Shown: positions 48,764-57,476, numbered from the stretch's first letter. The stretch: 64,000 bases of DNA from Aureimonas glaciei (GCF_014643375.1 NZ_BMJJ01000001.1:763782-827781); one strand, 5' to 3'. A program made the numbers and translations. The notes: generated from the sequence alone by a model not told the origin.

Positions 48764-49210
48764 CTAGAGCCGGCAGGGATGGGCGCGTCCATCATTGCCG
48801 ATGAAGGTGTTCGAGCTGGCGTCGTAGGTGCGGTAGCGCGCATAGCAGGCCGCCGTGCGATCGTAGGGCGCGCGGTAGACCGGCGCCGGACGGCCGTATT
48901 CCACGGGTCCTTCGAGAATCTGGTAGCTGCCGCGGTCGGAGTAGCTCGGCCGGTCGGCCGCGATGGCACTGCCGATCAGGGCGCCGACGCCCAGGCCGAT
49001 CGCGCCGGCCGCCAGCGCATCGCCACCGCCATGGTGACGATAGCCGCGGTGACGATAGTGGTCGCGGTAGCCGCCCCGGTAGTGCCCGCGATAGTGGCCG
49101 TGGCGGCCGTAATCGCGATAATAGCCATCGGCCGCAGCCGGTGCCGACGGCACGATCACGCCGGTTGCGAGAATGGCGACGGCGCTCAATGCTGCAAGAA
49201 ACTTCTTCAT
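48764..49210 (-). CDS. BA14K-family protein (lectin-like, exported)
   Basis: A 148-residue secreted protein. It has a signal peptide (about 1-27, cut near PAAADG), a His/Tyr/Arg/Gly-rich stretch (about 28-62), a short hydrophobic segment (about 66-85, glycine-rich) and the C-terminal BA14K domain with RYRTYDASSNTFIGNDGRAHPC. The family includes the immunoreactive 14-kDa protein of Brucella, with reported lectin activity. An exact EcfG-type promoter lies upstream (49291-49315), followed by a hairpin in the leader (49254-49276). Confidence 0.9.
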   Translation of the reverse strand: MKKFLAALSAVAILATGVIVPSAPAAADGYYRDYGRHGHYRGHYRGGYRDHYRHRGYRHHGGGDALAAGAIGLGVGALIGSAIAADRPSYSDRGSYQILEGPVEYGRPAPVYRAPYDRTAACYARYRTYDASSNTFIGNDGRAHPCRL

Positions 49211-49253
49211 GACACACCTCTGGGGCTCGAGTGGATCCGGTGCACAACCACCG

Positions 49254-49276
49254 TATCGTCGGAGCCCGCGACGATA
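49254..49276 (-). promoter_or_regulatory. Inverted repeat in the BA14K leader
   Basis: A perfect 8-bp inverted repeat, TATCGTCG-N7-CGACGATA, located directly downstream of the predicted EcfG promoter and about 44 bases before the BA14K start codon. It could be an operator or a 5' leader stem-loop; there is no U-tract for termination. Confidence 0.4.
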
Positions 49277-49290
49277 GAGAAAAGAACCAT

Positions 49291-49315
49291 AACGCCGGCT
49301 GGTGCCGCGTGTTCC
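49291..49315 (-). promoter_or_regulatory. EcfG-type (general stress sigma) promoter of BA14K
   Basis: On the minus strand GGAAC (49315-49311), 16 bases, CGTT (49294-49291): an exact match to the EcfG/RpoE2 consensus. The predicted leader is about 70 bases. Confidence 0.7.
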
Positions 49316-49499
49316 GCGGACTGCGCCATTCGGCCTGGTGCAGATTTCGACCCGACTGTGCCAAAGCCCGGCTGAACGAACGATGAATGAACCGCGCGCC
49401 GCGCCGGGTCACTCGCCAGGCCGGCGTTTCGGCCGGTCAACAATCCGTGTCGCCCTCGCCAGAACAATGCATGAACGCTATGTCATGCCCATGGCAGTC

Positions 49500-50732
49500 A
49501 TGAACATTCAGCAGAAACTGGCGATCCTCAGCGATGCGGCGAAATACGACGCATCCTGCGCCTCCAGCGGCACCACGCGGCGCGATTCCGCCAAGACGAA
49601 GGGCATCGGCTCGACGGAGGGCTCAGGCATCTGCCACGCCTATGCGCCCGACGGCCGCTGCATTTCGCTCCTGAAGATCCTGATGACGAACTTCTGCGTC
49701 TTCGACTGCGTCTACTGCGTCAACCGTTCCTCGTCGAACGTGCCGCGGGCCCGCTTCACGGTGGAGGAGGTCGTCGCCCTGACGATGAACTTCTACAAGC
49801 GCAATTACATCGAGGGCCTGTTCCTCTCCTCCGGCATCATCAAGAGCTCCGACCACACGATGGAGCAGATGGTCGAGATCGCCCGGCGGCTGCGCGTGCA
49901 GGAGAATTTTGCCGGCTACATCCACCTGAAGACGATTCCCGACGCCGCGCCGCGGCTGATCGAGCAGGCGGGCCTCTATGCCGACCGCCTGTCGATCAAC
50001 ATCGAGATGCCGACCGATCTTGGCCTCGAGGCGCTGGCGCCGGAAAAGGACGCGCGCGACATCCGCCTCGCCATGGCGCAGCTCCGGGCCAAGATCGAGG
50101 AGCACAAGGGCGAGCGCAGCGACAGGGCAAAGCCCGCGAAATTCTCGCCCGGCGGGCAGTCGACGCAGATGATCGTCGGCGCCGACGCCTCCGACGACAA
50201 CGACATTTTGGCCCGCTCGGAGAACCTTTACGGCTCCTACCAGCTGAAGCGCGTCTACTACTCAGCCTTCTCGCCCATTCCGGACGCTTCCGCCCGCCTG
50301 CCGCTGCTGCGCCCGCCGCTGATGCGCGAGCACCGGCTCTACCAGGCCGACTGGCTGATGCGCTTCTACGGCTTCGACCGCGGCGAGATCGTTTCCGGCG
50401 GCGAGGACGGCATGCTGGATCTCGGCATCGACCCGAAACTCGCCTGGGCGCTGAAACACCGCGCGCGCTTTCCGGTCGACGTCAACCGCGCCGACCGCGA
50501 GATGCTGCTGCGCGTGCCCGGCCTCGGCACCAAAGCGGTGAAGCGCATCCTCTCCACCCGTCGTCACCGCACGCTCCGCTTGGACGACGTGGCCAAACTC
50601 TGCCAGTCGATCGCCAAGGCGCGGCCCTTCATCGAGACGCTGGACTGGACGCCGGGCGGGCTGACCGACAGCGCCGGGCTGCGCGCCGTGGTGGCGCCGA
50701 AGCCGAAGGCGGAACAGCTGTCGCTGTTTTGA
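49500..50732 (+). CDS. Putative DNA modification/repair radical SAM protein
   Basis: A 410-residue radical SAM enzyme. The [4Fe-4S] ligands are CVFDCVYC (Cys66, 70, 73), preceded by the conserved LAILSDAAKYDASCASSG opening. The C-terminal part has a helix-hairpin-helix (LRVPGLGTKAVKRIL, about 348-362), which suggests DNA contact. The family is known as a partner of the DUF4130-UdgX gene that follows; the reaction is not established. The start is uncertain: ATG 49500 gives the usual N-terminus, but in-frame ATGs at 49491, 49485 and 49470 are possible. Confidence 0.9.
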   Translation: MNIQQKLAILSDAAKYDASCASSGTTRRDSAKTKGIGSTEGSGICHAYAPDGRCISLLKILMTNFCVFDCVYCVNRSSSNVPRARFTVEEVVALTMNFYKRNYIEGLFLSSGIIKSSDHTMEQMVEIARRLRVQENFAGYIHLKTIPDAAPRLIEQAGLYADRLSINIEMPTDLGLEALAPEKDARDIRLAMAQLRAKIEEHKGERSDRAKPAKFSPGGQSTQMIVGADASDDNDILARSENLYGSYQLKRVYYSAFSPIPDASARLPLLRPPLMREHRLYQADWLMRFYGFDRGEIVSGGEDGMLDLGIDPKLAWALKHRARFPVDVNRADREMLLRVPGLGTKAVKRILSTRRHRTLRLDDVAKLCQSIAKARPFIETLDWTPGGLTDSAGLRAVVAPKPKAEQLSLF

Positions 50733-50780
50733 GGTTAGGGTCAGCCACTTGTTTGGCGTCAGTGCCCTCCGCCGCATCCC

Positions 50781-50817
50781 TGACCCTCATGCTGAGCCTG
50801 TCGAAGTGCAAGAGTCA
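50781..50817. repeat. Degenerate short intergenic repeat
   Basis: GACCCTCATGCTGAGCCTGTCG and an imperfect reverse-complement end (AAGTGCAAGAGTC). The CTGAGCCTGTCGAAG core recurs between genes in many alphaproteobacteria (recalled, not searched). The arms here are diverged, so it may be an inactive copy. Confidence 0.45.
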
Positions 50818-50836
50818 CGCACCACGGCAAAGCTTG

Positions 50837-50958
50837 TTCTTCTCCCTTCGGAGAGAAGTGCCCGGCAGGGCGATGAGGGGAGCGACCTCGTTAGCGTGGC
50901 CCGGCTGCGCCGGCCCCTCATCCCGCTGCCGCGACCTTCTCCCCGGAGGGGAGAAGAA
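50837..50958. repeat. RIME-like palindromic intergenic element
   Basis: Two arms of about 45 bp (50837-50880 and 50914-50958) are inverted repeats of each other, each with an internal palindrome (TTCTCCC...GAGAAG) and GATGAGGGG at the inner end. The structure matches rhizobial intergenic mosaic elements. It fills most of the 319-base gap (50733-51051) between the radical SAM and udgX genes; the rest of the gap has only the udgX ribosome binding site AAGGAG at 51040. Confidence 0.75.
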
Positions 50959-51051
50959 AATGCGTCGGCCTCGCGGCTTGCCATCGCCGTCGCGCAGGAT
51001 GAGCTGCAACCCTCGCCGCCCCCAAAGCGTCTGGCTGGAAAGGAGCCTTCC

Positions 51052-52536
51052 ATGTTCTTTGCCCGCCTCGACCACCCCGCCGATTTCGACGGCTGGCGCG
51101 CGACCGCGCGCACCGCGCTGGCGCTCGGCCTTGCCCCCGACCAGATGAGCTTCACCGTCGGCGACGAAGCCCCCGGCCTCTTCGCCGACCCCCTGCCGGA
51201 AGCCCCCGCCGCCGCCCCGCAGCCGAGCGTCGCAAAGGCCTTTCCGGAGCTGGCGAAAACCCTCGTTTGCCATGCTGGGCCGGAGCGCTTCGATCTCGCC
51301 TATCGCCTGCTCTGGCGGCTGCAGCGGGAGAAGAAGCTGCTGGAGATCGCGTCGGATCCCGACGTCCTGAAGGCGGTCGAGATGGAGAAGGAAGTCCGGC
51401 GCGACAGCCACAAGATGAAGGCCTTCGTGCGCTTTCGCGAGATCGAGGTCGCGGTGCCGGAAGGGCCGCCGGAAAAGCTCTTTGTCGCCTGGTTCGAGCC
51501 GTTCCACCACATCGTCGAGCGCACGGCGCCCTTCTTCGCGCGGCGCTTTGCCGGCATGCGCTGGTCGATCCTGACGCCGCTGCGCTCCGTCGCCTGGGAT
51601 GGCGAGCGCCTGACCTTCGGCCCGGGCGGCTCGGTCGCCGACCGTCCCGCGGACGACGACATGGAGGCGCTGTGGCTGACCTACTACGCCTCGATCTTCA
51701 ACCCGGCGCGGCTGAAGGTGAAGGCGATGCAGGCGGAAATGCCGCGAAAATACTGGCACAACCTGCCCGAGGCGAAGCTCATCGCGCCGCTCATCGCCGG
51801 CGCCGAGGCGGCGGCGCAGCGCATGCTGGAAACCGCGCCGAGCCTGCCGAGTTTCCGGCACGAGAGACAGGTGGAGCGCGACATGGTTGAGATAGCACAG
51901 CGACCGGCACGGCAGGGCAACCAGCCGCAGACGCTGGCGCAGGCGCGGGAAGAGGCAAAGCACTGCAAGGCCTGCCCGCTCTGGGAGCCGGCGACGCAGA
52001 CCGTCTTCGGCGAGGGACCGGACGACGCGCCGGTGATTTTTGTCGGCGAGCAGCCGGGCGACCAAGAGGATCTGGCCGGCCATCCCTTCGTCGGCCCGGC
52101 CGGCAAGGTATTCGACCAGGCGCTGGCGGAGGCGGGAGTCGACCGGAGCCGGGCCTATGTCACCAATGCGGTCAAACACTTCAAGTTCGAGCCGCGCGGC
52201 AAGCGCCGCATCCACCAGAAGCCCACCATCGGCGAGGTGAAGGCCTGCCGCTTCTGGCTCGACCTCGAGCGCGACCTCGTGCGTCCCCGGCTGATCGTCG
52301 CCCTCGGGGCCACGGCGGCGGCGGCTGTGCTCGGCAAGACCGTCTCCATCCGCGACACCCGTTCGCGCCTGATCGATCTCGACGCGGACACCCAGCTGCT
52401 TGTCACGGTGCACCCCTCCTACATCCTTCGCCTGCCGGATCCGGAAGCGCAGGCGCGCGAGACGGTGCTGTTTCGCGAGGATATGGGGCGGGTCCTGTCG
52501 GCCGTGCCGGAACTCGCGGTATACCGCGCGGATTGA
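51052..52536 (+). CDS. udgX: DUF4130-UdgX fusion, uracil-DNA binding/glycosylase protein
   Basis: A 494-residue two-domain protein. Residues about 75-260 match DUF4130; residues about 295-490 are a UDG-superfamily domain with GEQPGDQED (332-340), the UdgX-specific loop KRRIH (384-388) and HPSYIL (454-459). In characterised UdgX enzymes the loop His becomes covalently attached to the deoxyribose after uracil excision; His388 is the equivalent here. Cys305, Cys308 and Cys399 are candidate Fe-S ligands. The ATG at 51052 has AAGGAG upstream. It follows the radical SAM gene, its usual partner. Confidence 0.93.
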   Translation: MFFARLDHPADFDGWRATARTALALGLAPDQMSFTVGDEAPGLFADPLPEAPAAAPQPSVAKAFPELAKTLVCHAGPERFDLAYRLLWRLQREKKLLEIASDPDVLKAVEMEKEVRRDSHKMKAFVRFREIEVAVPEGPPEKLFVAWFEPFHHIVERTAPFFARRFAGMRWSILTPLRSVAWDGERLTFGPGGSVADRPADDDMEALWLTYYASIFNPARLKVKAMQAEMPRKYWHNLPEAKLIAPLIAGAEAAAQRMLETAPSLPSFRHERQVERDMVEIAQRPARQGNQPQTLAQAREEAKHCKACPLWEPATQTVFGEGPDDAPVIFVGEQPGDQEDLAGHPFVGPAGKVFDQALAEAGVDRSRAYVTNAVKHFKFEPRGKRRIHQKPTIGEVKACRFWLDLERDLVRPRLIVALGATAAAAVLGKTVSIRDTRSRLIDLDADTQLLVTVHPSYILRLPDPEAQARETVLFREDMGRVLSAVPELAVYRAD

Positions 52537-52566
52537 TCGGGCGGCGCTGCGGGGCGAGGCCGGCCG

Positions 52567-52737
52567 CTACAGCAGCACTGACCGGATCACCAGCGAGACC
52601 GTGCCCAGCGCCAGGATGCTGCCGAGCCAGAGGCCGGCGAACCAGAGGATCTGACGCGCCCGCGGCGACAGGCGGGACGGGCGGGTCCCGGCGTCGCTCA
52701 GCTGGTCGGGGCGCGGGCTAATGGTGATAGCCCTCAC
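52567..52737 (-). CDS. DUF2474 small membrane protein of bd oxidase
   Basis: A 56-residue protein with one membrane segment (about 33-53, ILWFAGLWLGSILALGTVSL) and the DUF2474 pattern. Such proteins are encoded after cyanide-insensitive bd oxidases and may act like CydX as a third subunit. The GTG at 52737 overlaps the end of cioB by 20 bases and has AAGGTGG upstream; other non-ATG starts are possible because no ATG is in frame. Confidence 0.7.
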   Translation of the reverse strand: MRAITISPRPDQLSDAGTRPSRLSPRARQILWFAGLWLGSILALGTVSLVIRSVLL

Positions 52738-53719
52738 CCTCGACCACCTTGCCGCGGAATACCCAGTAGGCATAGGCGGTGTAGGCGAGGATCAGCGGAA
52801 TCAGGACCGCGGCGCCGACGAGCAGGAAGGCCTGGCTGGATTCCGGCGCCGCCGCGTCCCAGATCGTCACCGAGGGCGGGATGATGTGTGGCCAGAAGCT
52901 GATGCCGAGGCCCGCAAAGGACAGGGTGAACAGCGCCAGCGCCGACAGGAAGGGCCGGACATGTTTTTCCCGGGCGATGCTGTCGAAGAGGCTCCAGGCG
53001 GCGACGGCGACGAGGATCGGCACCGGCGCGACGTAGAAGATCTGCGGAAAGCCGAACCAGCGCGAATAGAATCCCGACTGCAGAAATGGCATCCACAGGC
53101 TGACGGCGCCGATGAGGGCGAGCGTGCCGATGCCGGTGATGAAGGCGTAGCGCCGGGCGATGCCGTGCAACTCGCCCTCGGTCTTCATCATCAGCCAGGT
53201 CGCGCCGAGCAGCGCGTAGCCGACGACGACGGCCAGGCCCGTCATCATCGAGAAGGGCGTCAGCCAGTCGAACCAGCCGCCGGCATAGGCCCGGCCCTCG
53301 ACGTCGATGCCTTGCACGAGCGTGCCGAGGGCAATGCCCTGCGCCAGCGCCGCGACGATCGAGCCGAAGGCGAAGGAAAAGTCCCACAGCACCCGGCCGC
53401 GCACCGTCTTGAAGCGGAACTCGAAGGCGACGCCGCGGAAGATCAGGCCGAGCAGCATGACGATGATCGGCGCGTAGAGCGCCGGCATGATGATGGCATA
53501 GGCGAGCGGGAAGACGGCAAACAACCCGCCACCGCCGAGCACCAGCCAGGTCTCGTTGCCATCCCAGATAGGCGCCACGGTGTTCATCGCCGTGTCGCGG
53601 TTCTCGTGCCGGCCGAGCAGCGGGAACAGGATGCCGGTGCCGAGGTCGAAGCCGTCGAGAACGACATAGGCCAGGACGGCGAAGGCGATGAGCCCGGCCC
53701 AGACGATGGTGAGGTCCAT
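52718..53719 (-). CDS. cioB: Cyanide-insensitive bd-type quinol oxidase subunit II
   Basis: A 333-residue integral membrane protein with about 8-9 hydrophobic segments; LDGFDLGTGILFPLLGRHEN and APIWDGNETWLVLGGGGLFAVFP are typical CydB/CioB sequences. With CioA it reduces oxygen with quinol electrons at the inner membrane. It starts 9 bases after the cioA stop and overlaps DUF2474 at its end. Confidence 0.95.
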   Translation of the reverse strand: MDLTIVWAGLIAFAVLAYVVLDGFDLGTGILFPLLGRHENRDTAMNTVAPIWDGNETWLVLGGGGLFAVFPLAYAIIMPALYAPIIVMLLGLIFRGVAFEFRFKTVRGRVLWDFSFAFGSIVAALAQGIALGTLVQGIDVEGRAYAGGWFDWLTPFSMMTGLAVVVGYALLGATWLMMKTEGELHGIARRYAFITGIGTLALIGAVSLWMPFLQSGFYSRWFGFPQIFYVAPVPILVAVAAWSLFDSIAREKHVRPFLSALALFTLSFAGLGISFWPHIIPPSVTIWDAAAPESSQAFLLVGAAVLIPLILAYTAYAYWVFRGKVVEGEGYHH

Positions 53720-53728
53720 GGTGCTCTC

Positions 53729-55168
53729 CTACTCCGCCGGGGCGGCTCTGGCGCCGCCGACCTTGTTGTCCGGGTGCATCGCCTGTGACGCCGGGGTGAT
53801 GCCGGCGGTCCGGGTCGGCTCGTCGCGCGAGGGCTCCTCCTCGCCGGGATGCGGCGTCTTGCCCATCAGCCGGAGGATGTAGAAGGTGCCGGCACCGAAG
53901 AGCAGGAAGTAGACCACGACGAAGGCGATGAGCGAGGTGCCGACGGCTTCGGCGGCGATCGGCGAGTGGCTCTCCGACGTCCTTAGGAGGCCGTAGACGG
54001 TGAAGGGCTGGCGGCCGACCTCGGTGGTGATCCAGCCGCAGAGCACGGCGACGAAGCCGGCCGGGCCCATGGCGATGGCGGCGCGCTGCAGCCCGGTCGC
54101 CTCGTAGATCGACGAGCGCCAGCGGGCATAGAGCGACCACAGACCGATGCCGAGCATGGCGAAGCCGATCGCCACCATCACCCGGAATGTCCAGAAGACG
54201 ATGCCGACATTCGGCCAGTCATCGCGCGGAAACTCGTTCAGCCCCTTCACCTGCCCGTCGAGGCTGTGGGTGAGGATCAGCGAGGAGAGGTAGGGGACCT
54301 CGATGGCGTAGTCGACGCGGCCTTCCGCCATGTTCGGGATGCCGAACAGGGTCAGCGGCATCGGCCCGTCGGTGTTGGTCTCGAAATGCCCTTCCATCGC
54401 CGCGACCTTGGCCGGCTGGTGCTCCAGCGTGTTGATGCCGTGGAAATCGCCGGCGACGATCTGGATCGGCGCGACCACGGTCGCCATCCACAGCGCCATC
54501 GAGAACATCACCCGGGCGGCGGCATTGGTGCGGTCGCGCAGGAGATGGAAGGCGCCGACGGCACCGACGATGAAGGCCGTCGTCAGATAGGCGGCGAGCA
54601 GCATGTGGACGAGGCGGTAGGGGAAGGAGGGGTTGAAGATGATCGCCCACCAGTCCTCGGGGACGAACTGGCCGGCGGCGTTCATGCCGTAGCCGGCCGG
54701 CGTCTGCATCCAGGAGTTCACCGACAGGATCCAGAAGGCGGACATGAAGGTGCCGGCGGCGACGATGACCGTGGCGGCGAAATGCAGGCCCTTGCCAACC
54801 CGCTGCTGCCCGAACAGCATCACCCCGAGGAATCCGGCCTCGAGGAAGAAGGCCGACAGCACCTCGTAGCCCATCAAGGGTCCGAGAATCGGTCCGGTCT
54901 TGTCGGAGAACACCGACCAGTTGGTGCCGAACTGGTAGCTCATCACGATGCCGGAGACGACGCCCATGCCGAAGACGATGGCGAAGATCTTCAGCCAGTA
55001 ATTGAAGATGTCGTGATAGACGCTTTTGCCCGTCCACAGCCACAGCCCTTCCAGCACCGCCAGATAGGAGGCGAGGCCGATCGAGAAGGCAGGGAAGATG
55101 ATGTGGAAGGAGATCGTGAAGGCGAACTGGATGCGGGCCAGAAGGACGGGATCGAAACCTTCGAACAT
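53729..55168 (-). CDS. cioA: Cyanide-insensitive bd-type quinol oxidase subunit I
   Basis: A 479-residue cytochrome subunit binding hemes b and d. His22 in SFHIIFPAFSIGLA is the equivalent of the E. coli His19 ligand, and GWITTEVGRQPF is the conserved quinol-oxidase motif. The Q-loop is short, which marks the cyanide-insensitive (Cio) group rather than the long-loop E. coli type. It is divergent from the glycerate kinase gene across a 259-base gap (55169-55427) in which I see no clear promoter or operator. Confidence 0.94.
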   Translation of the reverse strand: MFEGFDPVLLARIQFAFTISFHIIFPAFSIGLASYLAVLEGLWLWTGKSVYHDIFNYWLKIFAIVFGMGVVSGIVMSYQFGTNWSVFSDKTGPILGPLMGYEVLSAFFLEAGFLGVMLFGQQRVGKGLHFAATVIVAAGTFMSAFWILSVNSWMQTPAGYGMNAAGQFVPEDWWAIIFNPSFPYRLVHMLLAAYLTTAFIVGAVGAFHLLRDRTNAAARVMFSMALWMATVVAPIQIVAGDFHGINTLEHQPAKVAAMEGHFETNTDGPMPLTLFGIPNMAEGRVDYAIEVPYLSSLILTHSLDGQVKGLNEFPRDDWPNVGIVFWTFRVMVAIGFAMLGIGLWSLYARWRSSIYEATGLQRAAIAMGPAGFVAVLCGWITTEVGRQPFTVYGLLRTSESHSPIAAEAVGTSLIAFVVVYFLLFGAGTFYILRLMGKTPHPGEEEPSRDEPTRTAGITPASQAMHPDNKVGGARAAPAE

Positions 55169-55427
55169 GGCGGTCTCCTCGCGGGCATCGGTGCCGGGCG
55201 GTGGCGTTGTCAGGCCGTGTTCTCTCAGGAACTAGCGCCGGTTGCGATGCGGCAAGACCGCCATGCGACCTTTTGTGCCGTTCCGGGTAAGGGCTTGTGC
55301 TCCAAAGACCGGTTCCCCGTTCAATATGCGGGCAGCCTGGGCTAGAAGCGATCGCACGAATGGTGAGCGGCAGGAGACGAAGGCATGGGTGCGACCAACC
55401 GTCAGGACAGTGGGCTTGGCCGATAGC

Positions 55428-56720
55428 ATGGGCGGATCGGAAACAGAGACCCTGCGCGCCATTTTCGATGCCGTCGTGGCCGCCAGCCATCCGGGCGGCG
55501 TCCTCGCCGCGCATCTGCCGGAAGCGCCGAAGGGCCGGGTGATCATGCTCGGCGCCGGCAAGGCGGGCGCCAGCATGGCCGCGGCGGCCGTTGCCTACTA
55601 CCGCGAGCGTGGCGTCGGGGATGAGCGGCTGGTCGGCATAGCCGTCGCCCGCGACGGCTATGGCTGCGCGGCCGGGCCGGTCGAGGTGGTCGAGGCGGGC
55701 CACCCCCTGCCCAACGCCGCCGGCCTCGCCGCGACGCGCCGCGTGCTGGACCTGGCGCGGGGCGCGGGGCCGGACGACCTGGTGCTGGCGCTGATCTCCG
55801 GCGGCGGCTCGGCCAACTGGCTGCTGCCGCGCGATGGCATCACGCTGGAGGACAAGCAGGCCGTCACCCGCGCGCTGCTGCGCAGCGGCGCCGGCATCGT
55901 CGAAATGAACTGCATCCGCAAACACCTCTCCGAGATCAAGGGCGGCCGGCTGGCGGTGGCCTGCGGCTCGGCGACGCTGGTGACGCTCGCCATCTCGGAC
56001 GTCCCGGGCGACGATCCGAGCGTCATCGCCTCCGGCCCGACCGTGCCCGATCCCACCACGCGAGAAGATGCGCTGGCGATCGTTGCCCGCCGCGGCATCG
56101 CCCTGCCCGAGTCCTGCCGCCGCGTTCTGGAAGGTGATTCCTGCGAGACGCCCAAACCCGGCGATCCCGTCTTTGCCGGCCAGGCCTACACCATCGTCGC
56201 GACGCCGCATTCGGCCATGCAGGCCGGCATCGCCGCAGCCGTCGCTGCCGGCTACCGGCCGATCCTCCTCGGCACGGATGTCGAGGGCGAGGCGCGCGAC
56301 GTCGCCCGCGAGCATGCGGCGCTGGCGCTGGACGCCCGCGCGCGCGGCGAGCGCGTGGCGATCCTTTCCGGCGGCGAGCTCACCGTGACGATGACGGGGT
56401 CGGGCCGCGGTGGCCCGAATCAGGAATACGCACTGGCGCTGGCCCTGGCGCTGGATGGCGCGGCGGGCATCGTCGCGCTCAGCGCCGACACGGACGGCAC
56501 TGACGGCGGCACGGGCCTTGCCTCGGACCCCGCCGGCGCCTTCGTCTCGCCGGACACGCTGGCAAGAGCCCGCGCGGCCGGCCTCGACCCGCAGGCGGCG
56601 CTGGCGAACAACGATTCCACCGCCTTCTTCGAGACGCTGAACGACCTCTTCGTGCCCGGCCCGACGCTGACGAATGTGAACGATTGCCGCATCATTCTGG
56701 TCGGCGGCGGCATGGCGTGA
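55428..56720 (+). CDS. Glycerate 2-kinase (MOFRL/GckA-TtuD family)
   Basis: A 430-residue kinase that phosphorylates glycerate at C2 in tartrate, hydroxypyruvate and related pathways. It has GAGKAGASMA near residue 45, LISGGGSANWLLP (about 123-135), KHLSEIKGGRLA and the C-terminal MOFRL segment LSGGELTVTMTGSGRGGPNQE. The ATG at 55428 fits the family; the frame stays open upstream but without conserved sequence. The next gene, a lyxose isomerase homologue, starts 60 bases later. Confidence 0.9.
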   Translation: MGGSETETLRAIFDAVVAASHPGGVLAAHLPEAPKGRVIMLGAGKAGASMAAAAVAYYRERGVGDERLVGIAVARDGYGCAAGPVEVVEAGHPLPNAAGLAATRRVLDLARGAGPDDLVLALISGGGSANWLLPRDGITLEDKQAVTRALLRSGAGIVEMNCIRKHLSEIKGGRLAVACGSATLVTLAISDVPGDDPSVIASGPTVPDPTTREDALAIVARRGIALPESCRRVLEGDSCETPKPGDPVFAGQAYTIVATPHSAMQAGIAAAVAAGYRPILLGTDVEGEARDVAREHAALALDARARGERVAILSGGELTVTMTGSGRGGPNQEYALALALALDGAAGIVALSADTDGTDGGTGLASDPAGAFVSPDTLARARAAGLDPQAALANNDSTAFFETLNDLFVPGPTLTNVNDCRIILVGGGMA

Positions 56721-56780
56721 GAACGCCGCCGGCGCTATGCCTCTTCGCGCGAGCGATTGGATGAACAGGGAAGACCGAGC

Positions 56781-57476
56781 ATGAAACGCAGCCGCGTCAA
56801 CGAGATCCTCACCGAGGGCGACGCCTTCATCCGCTCCTTCGGCTATGTCATGCCGCCCTTCGCCTATCTCTCGCCCGAAGAGATGGAGGCGCGGGCCGCG
56901 GATCTCACGCAGATCCGCGAGCGCCGCCTCGGCTGGGACGTCACCGACTACGGCAAGGGCAATTTCGATTCGCTCGGCCTGTTCCTGTTCACCGTCCGCA
57001 ATGGCGACAATGCCGATCTCGCCTCCGGCCGCGGCATGCTCTACGCCGAGAAGATCATGATCTCGCGCCGAGACCAGATCTCGCCGATGCACCGGCACAA
57101 CATCAAGGCCGAGGACATCATCAACCGCGGCGGCGGCACGCTGACGCTGCAGCTCTTCTCGCGCGCCCCCGACGGCGGGATCGACGAGGAGGCGCCCGTC
57201 AGCGTCTTTTGCGACGGCATCGCCCGGACGCTTGCCGCCGGCGACAAGCTGCGCCTCACCCCCGGCGAGAGCGTCACCCTGATGCCGAACCACTGGCACG
57301 CCTTCTGGGGCGAGGGCGCCGACGTCCTCATCGGCGAGGTCTCGACCGTCAATGACGACGTCACCGACAACATCTTTCGCGAGCCGATCGGGCGCTTTTC
57401 CACCATCGAGGAGGACGAGGCGCCGATGCATCTCCTGGTCTCGGACTACGACCGGTTCTTCGCCAGAGAAGGCTGA
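56781..57476 (+). CDS. D-lyxose/D-mannose isomerase-family cupin
   Basis: A 231-residue metal-dependent cupin sugar isomerase. Ligand motifs are PMHRHNIKAED (two His and Glu) and NHWHAFWGE (His and Glu), with YGKGNF before them. The ATG at 56781 has GGGAAGA upstream; a TTG at 56757 is an unlikely alternative. Next to glycerate kinase it may take part in a sugar-acid catabolic route, but no transporter or regulator lies beside it, so this is inference. Confidence 0.88.
   Translation: MKRSRVNEILTEGDAFIRSFGYVMPPFAYLSPEEMEARAADLTQIRERRLGWDVTDYGKGNFDSLGLFLFTVRNGDNADLASGRGMLYAEKIMISRRDQISPMHRHNIKAEDIINRGGGTLTLQLFSRAPDGGIDEEAPVSVFCDGIARTLAAGDKLRLTPGESVTLMPNHWHAFWGEGADVLIGEVSTVNDDVTDNIFREPIGRFSTIEEDEAPMHLLVSDYDRFFAREG

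Noticed and set aside
55169-55427. EcfG-type promoter before cioA or glycerate kinase
   Set aside because: GGAAC sequences occur there but no CGTT-like element follows at 16-17 bases on either strand.
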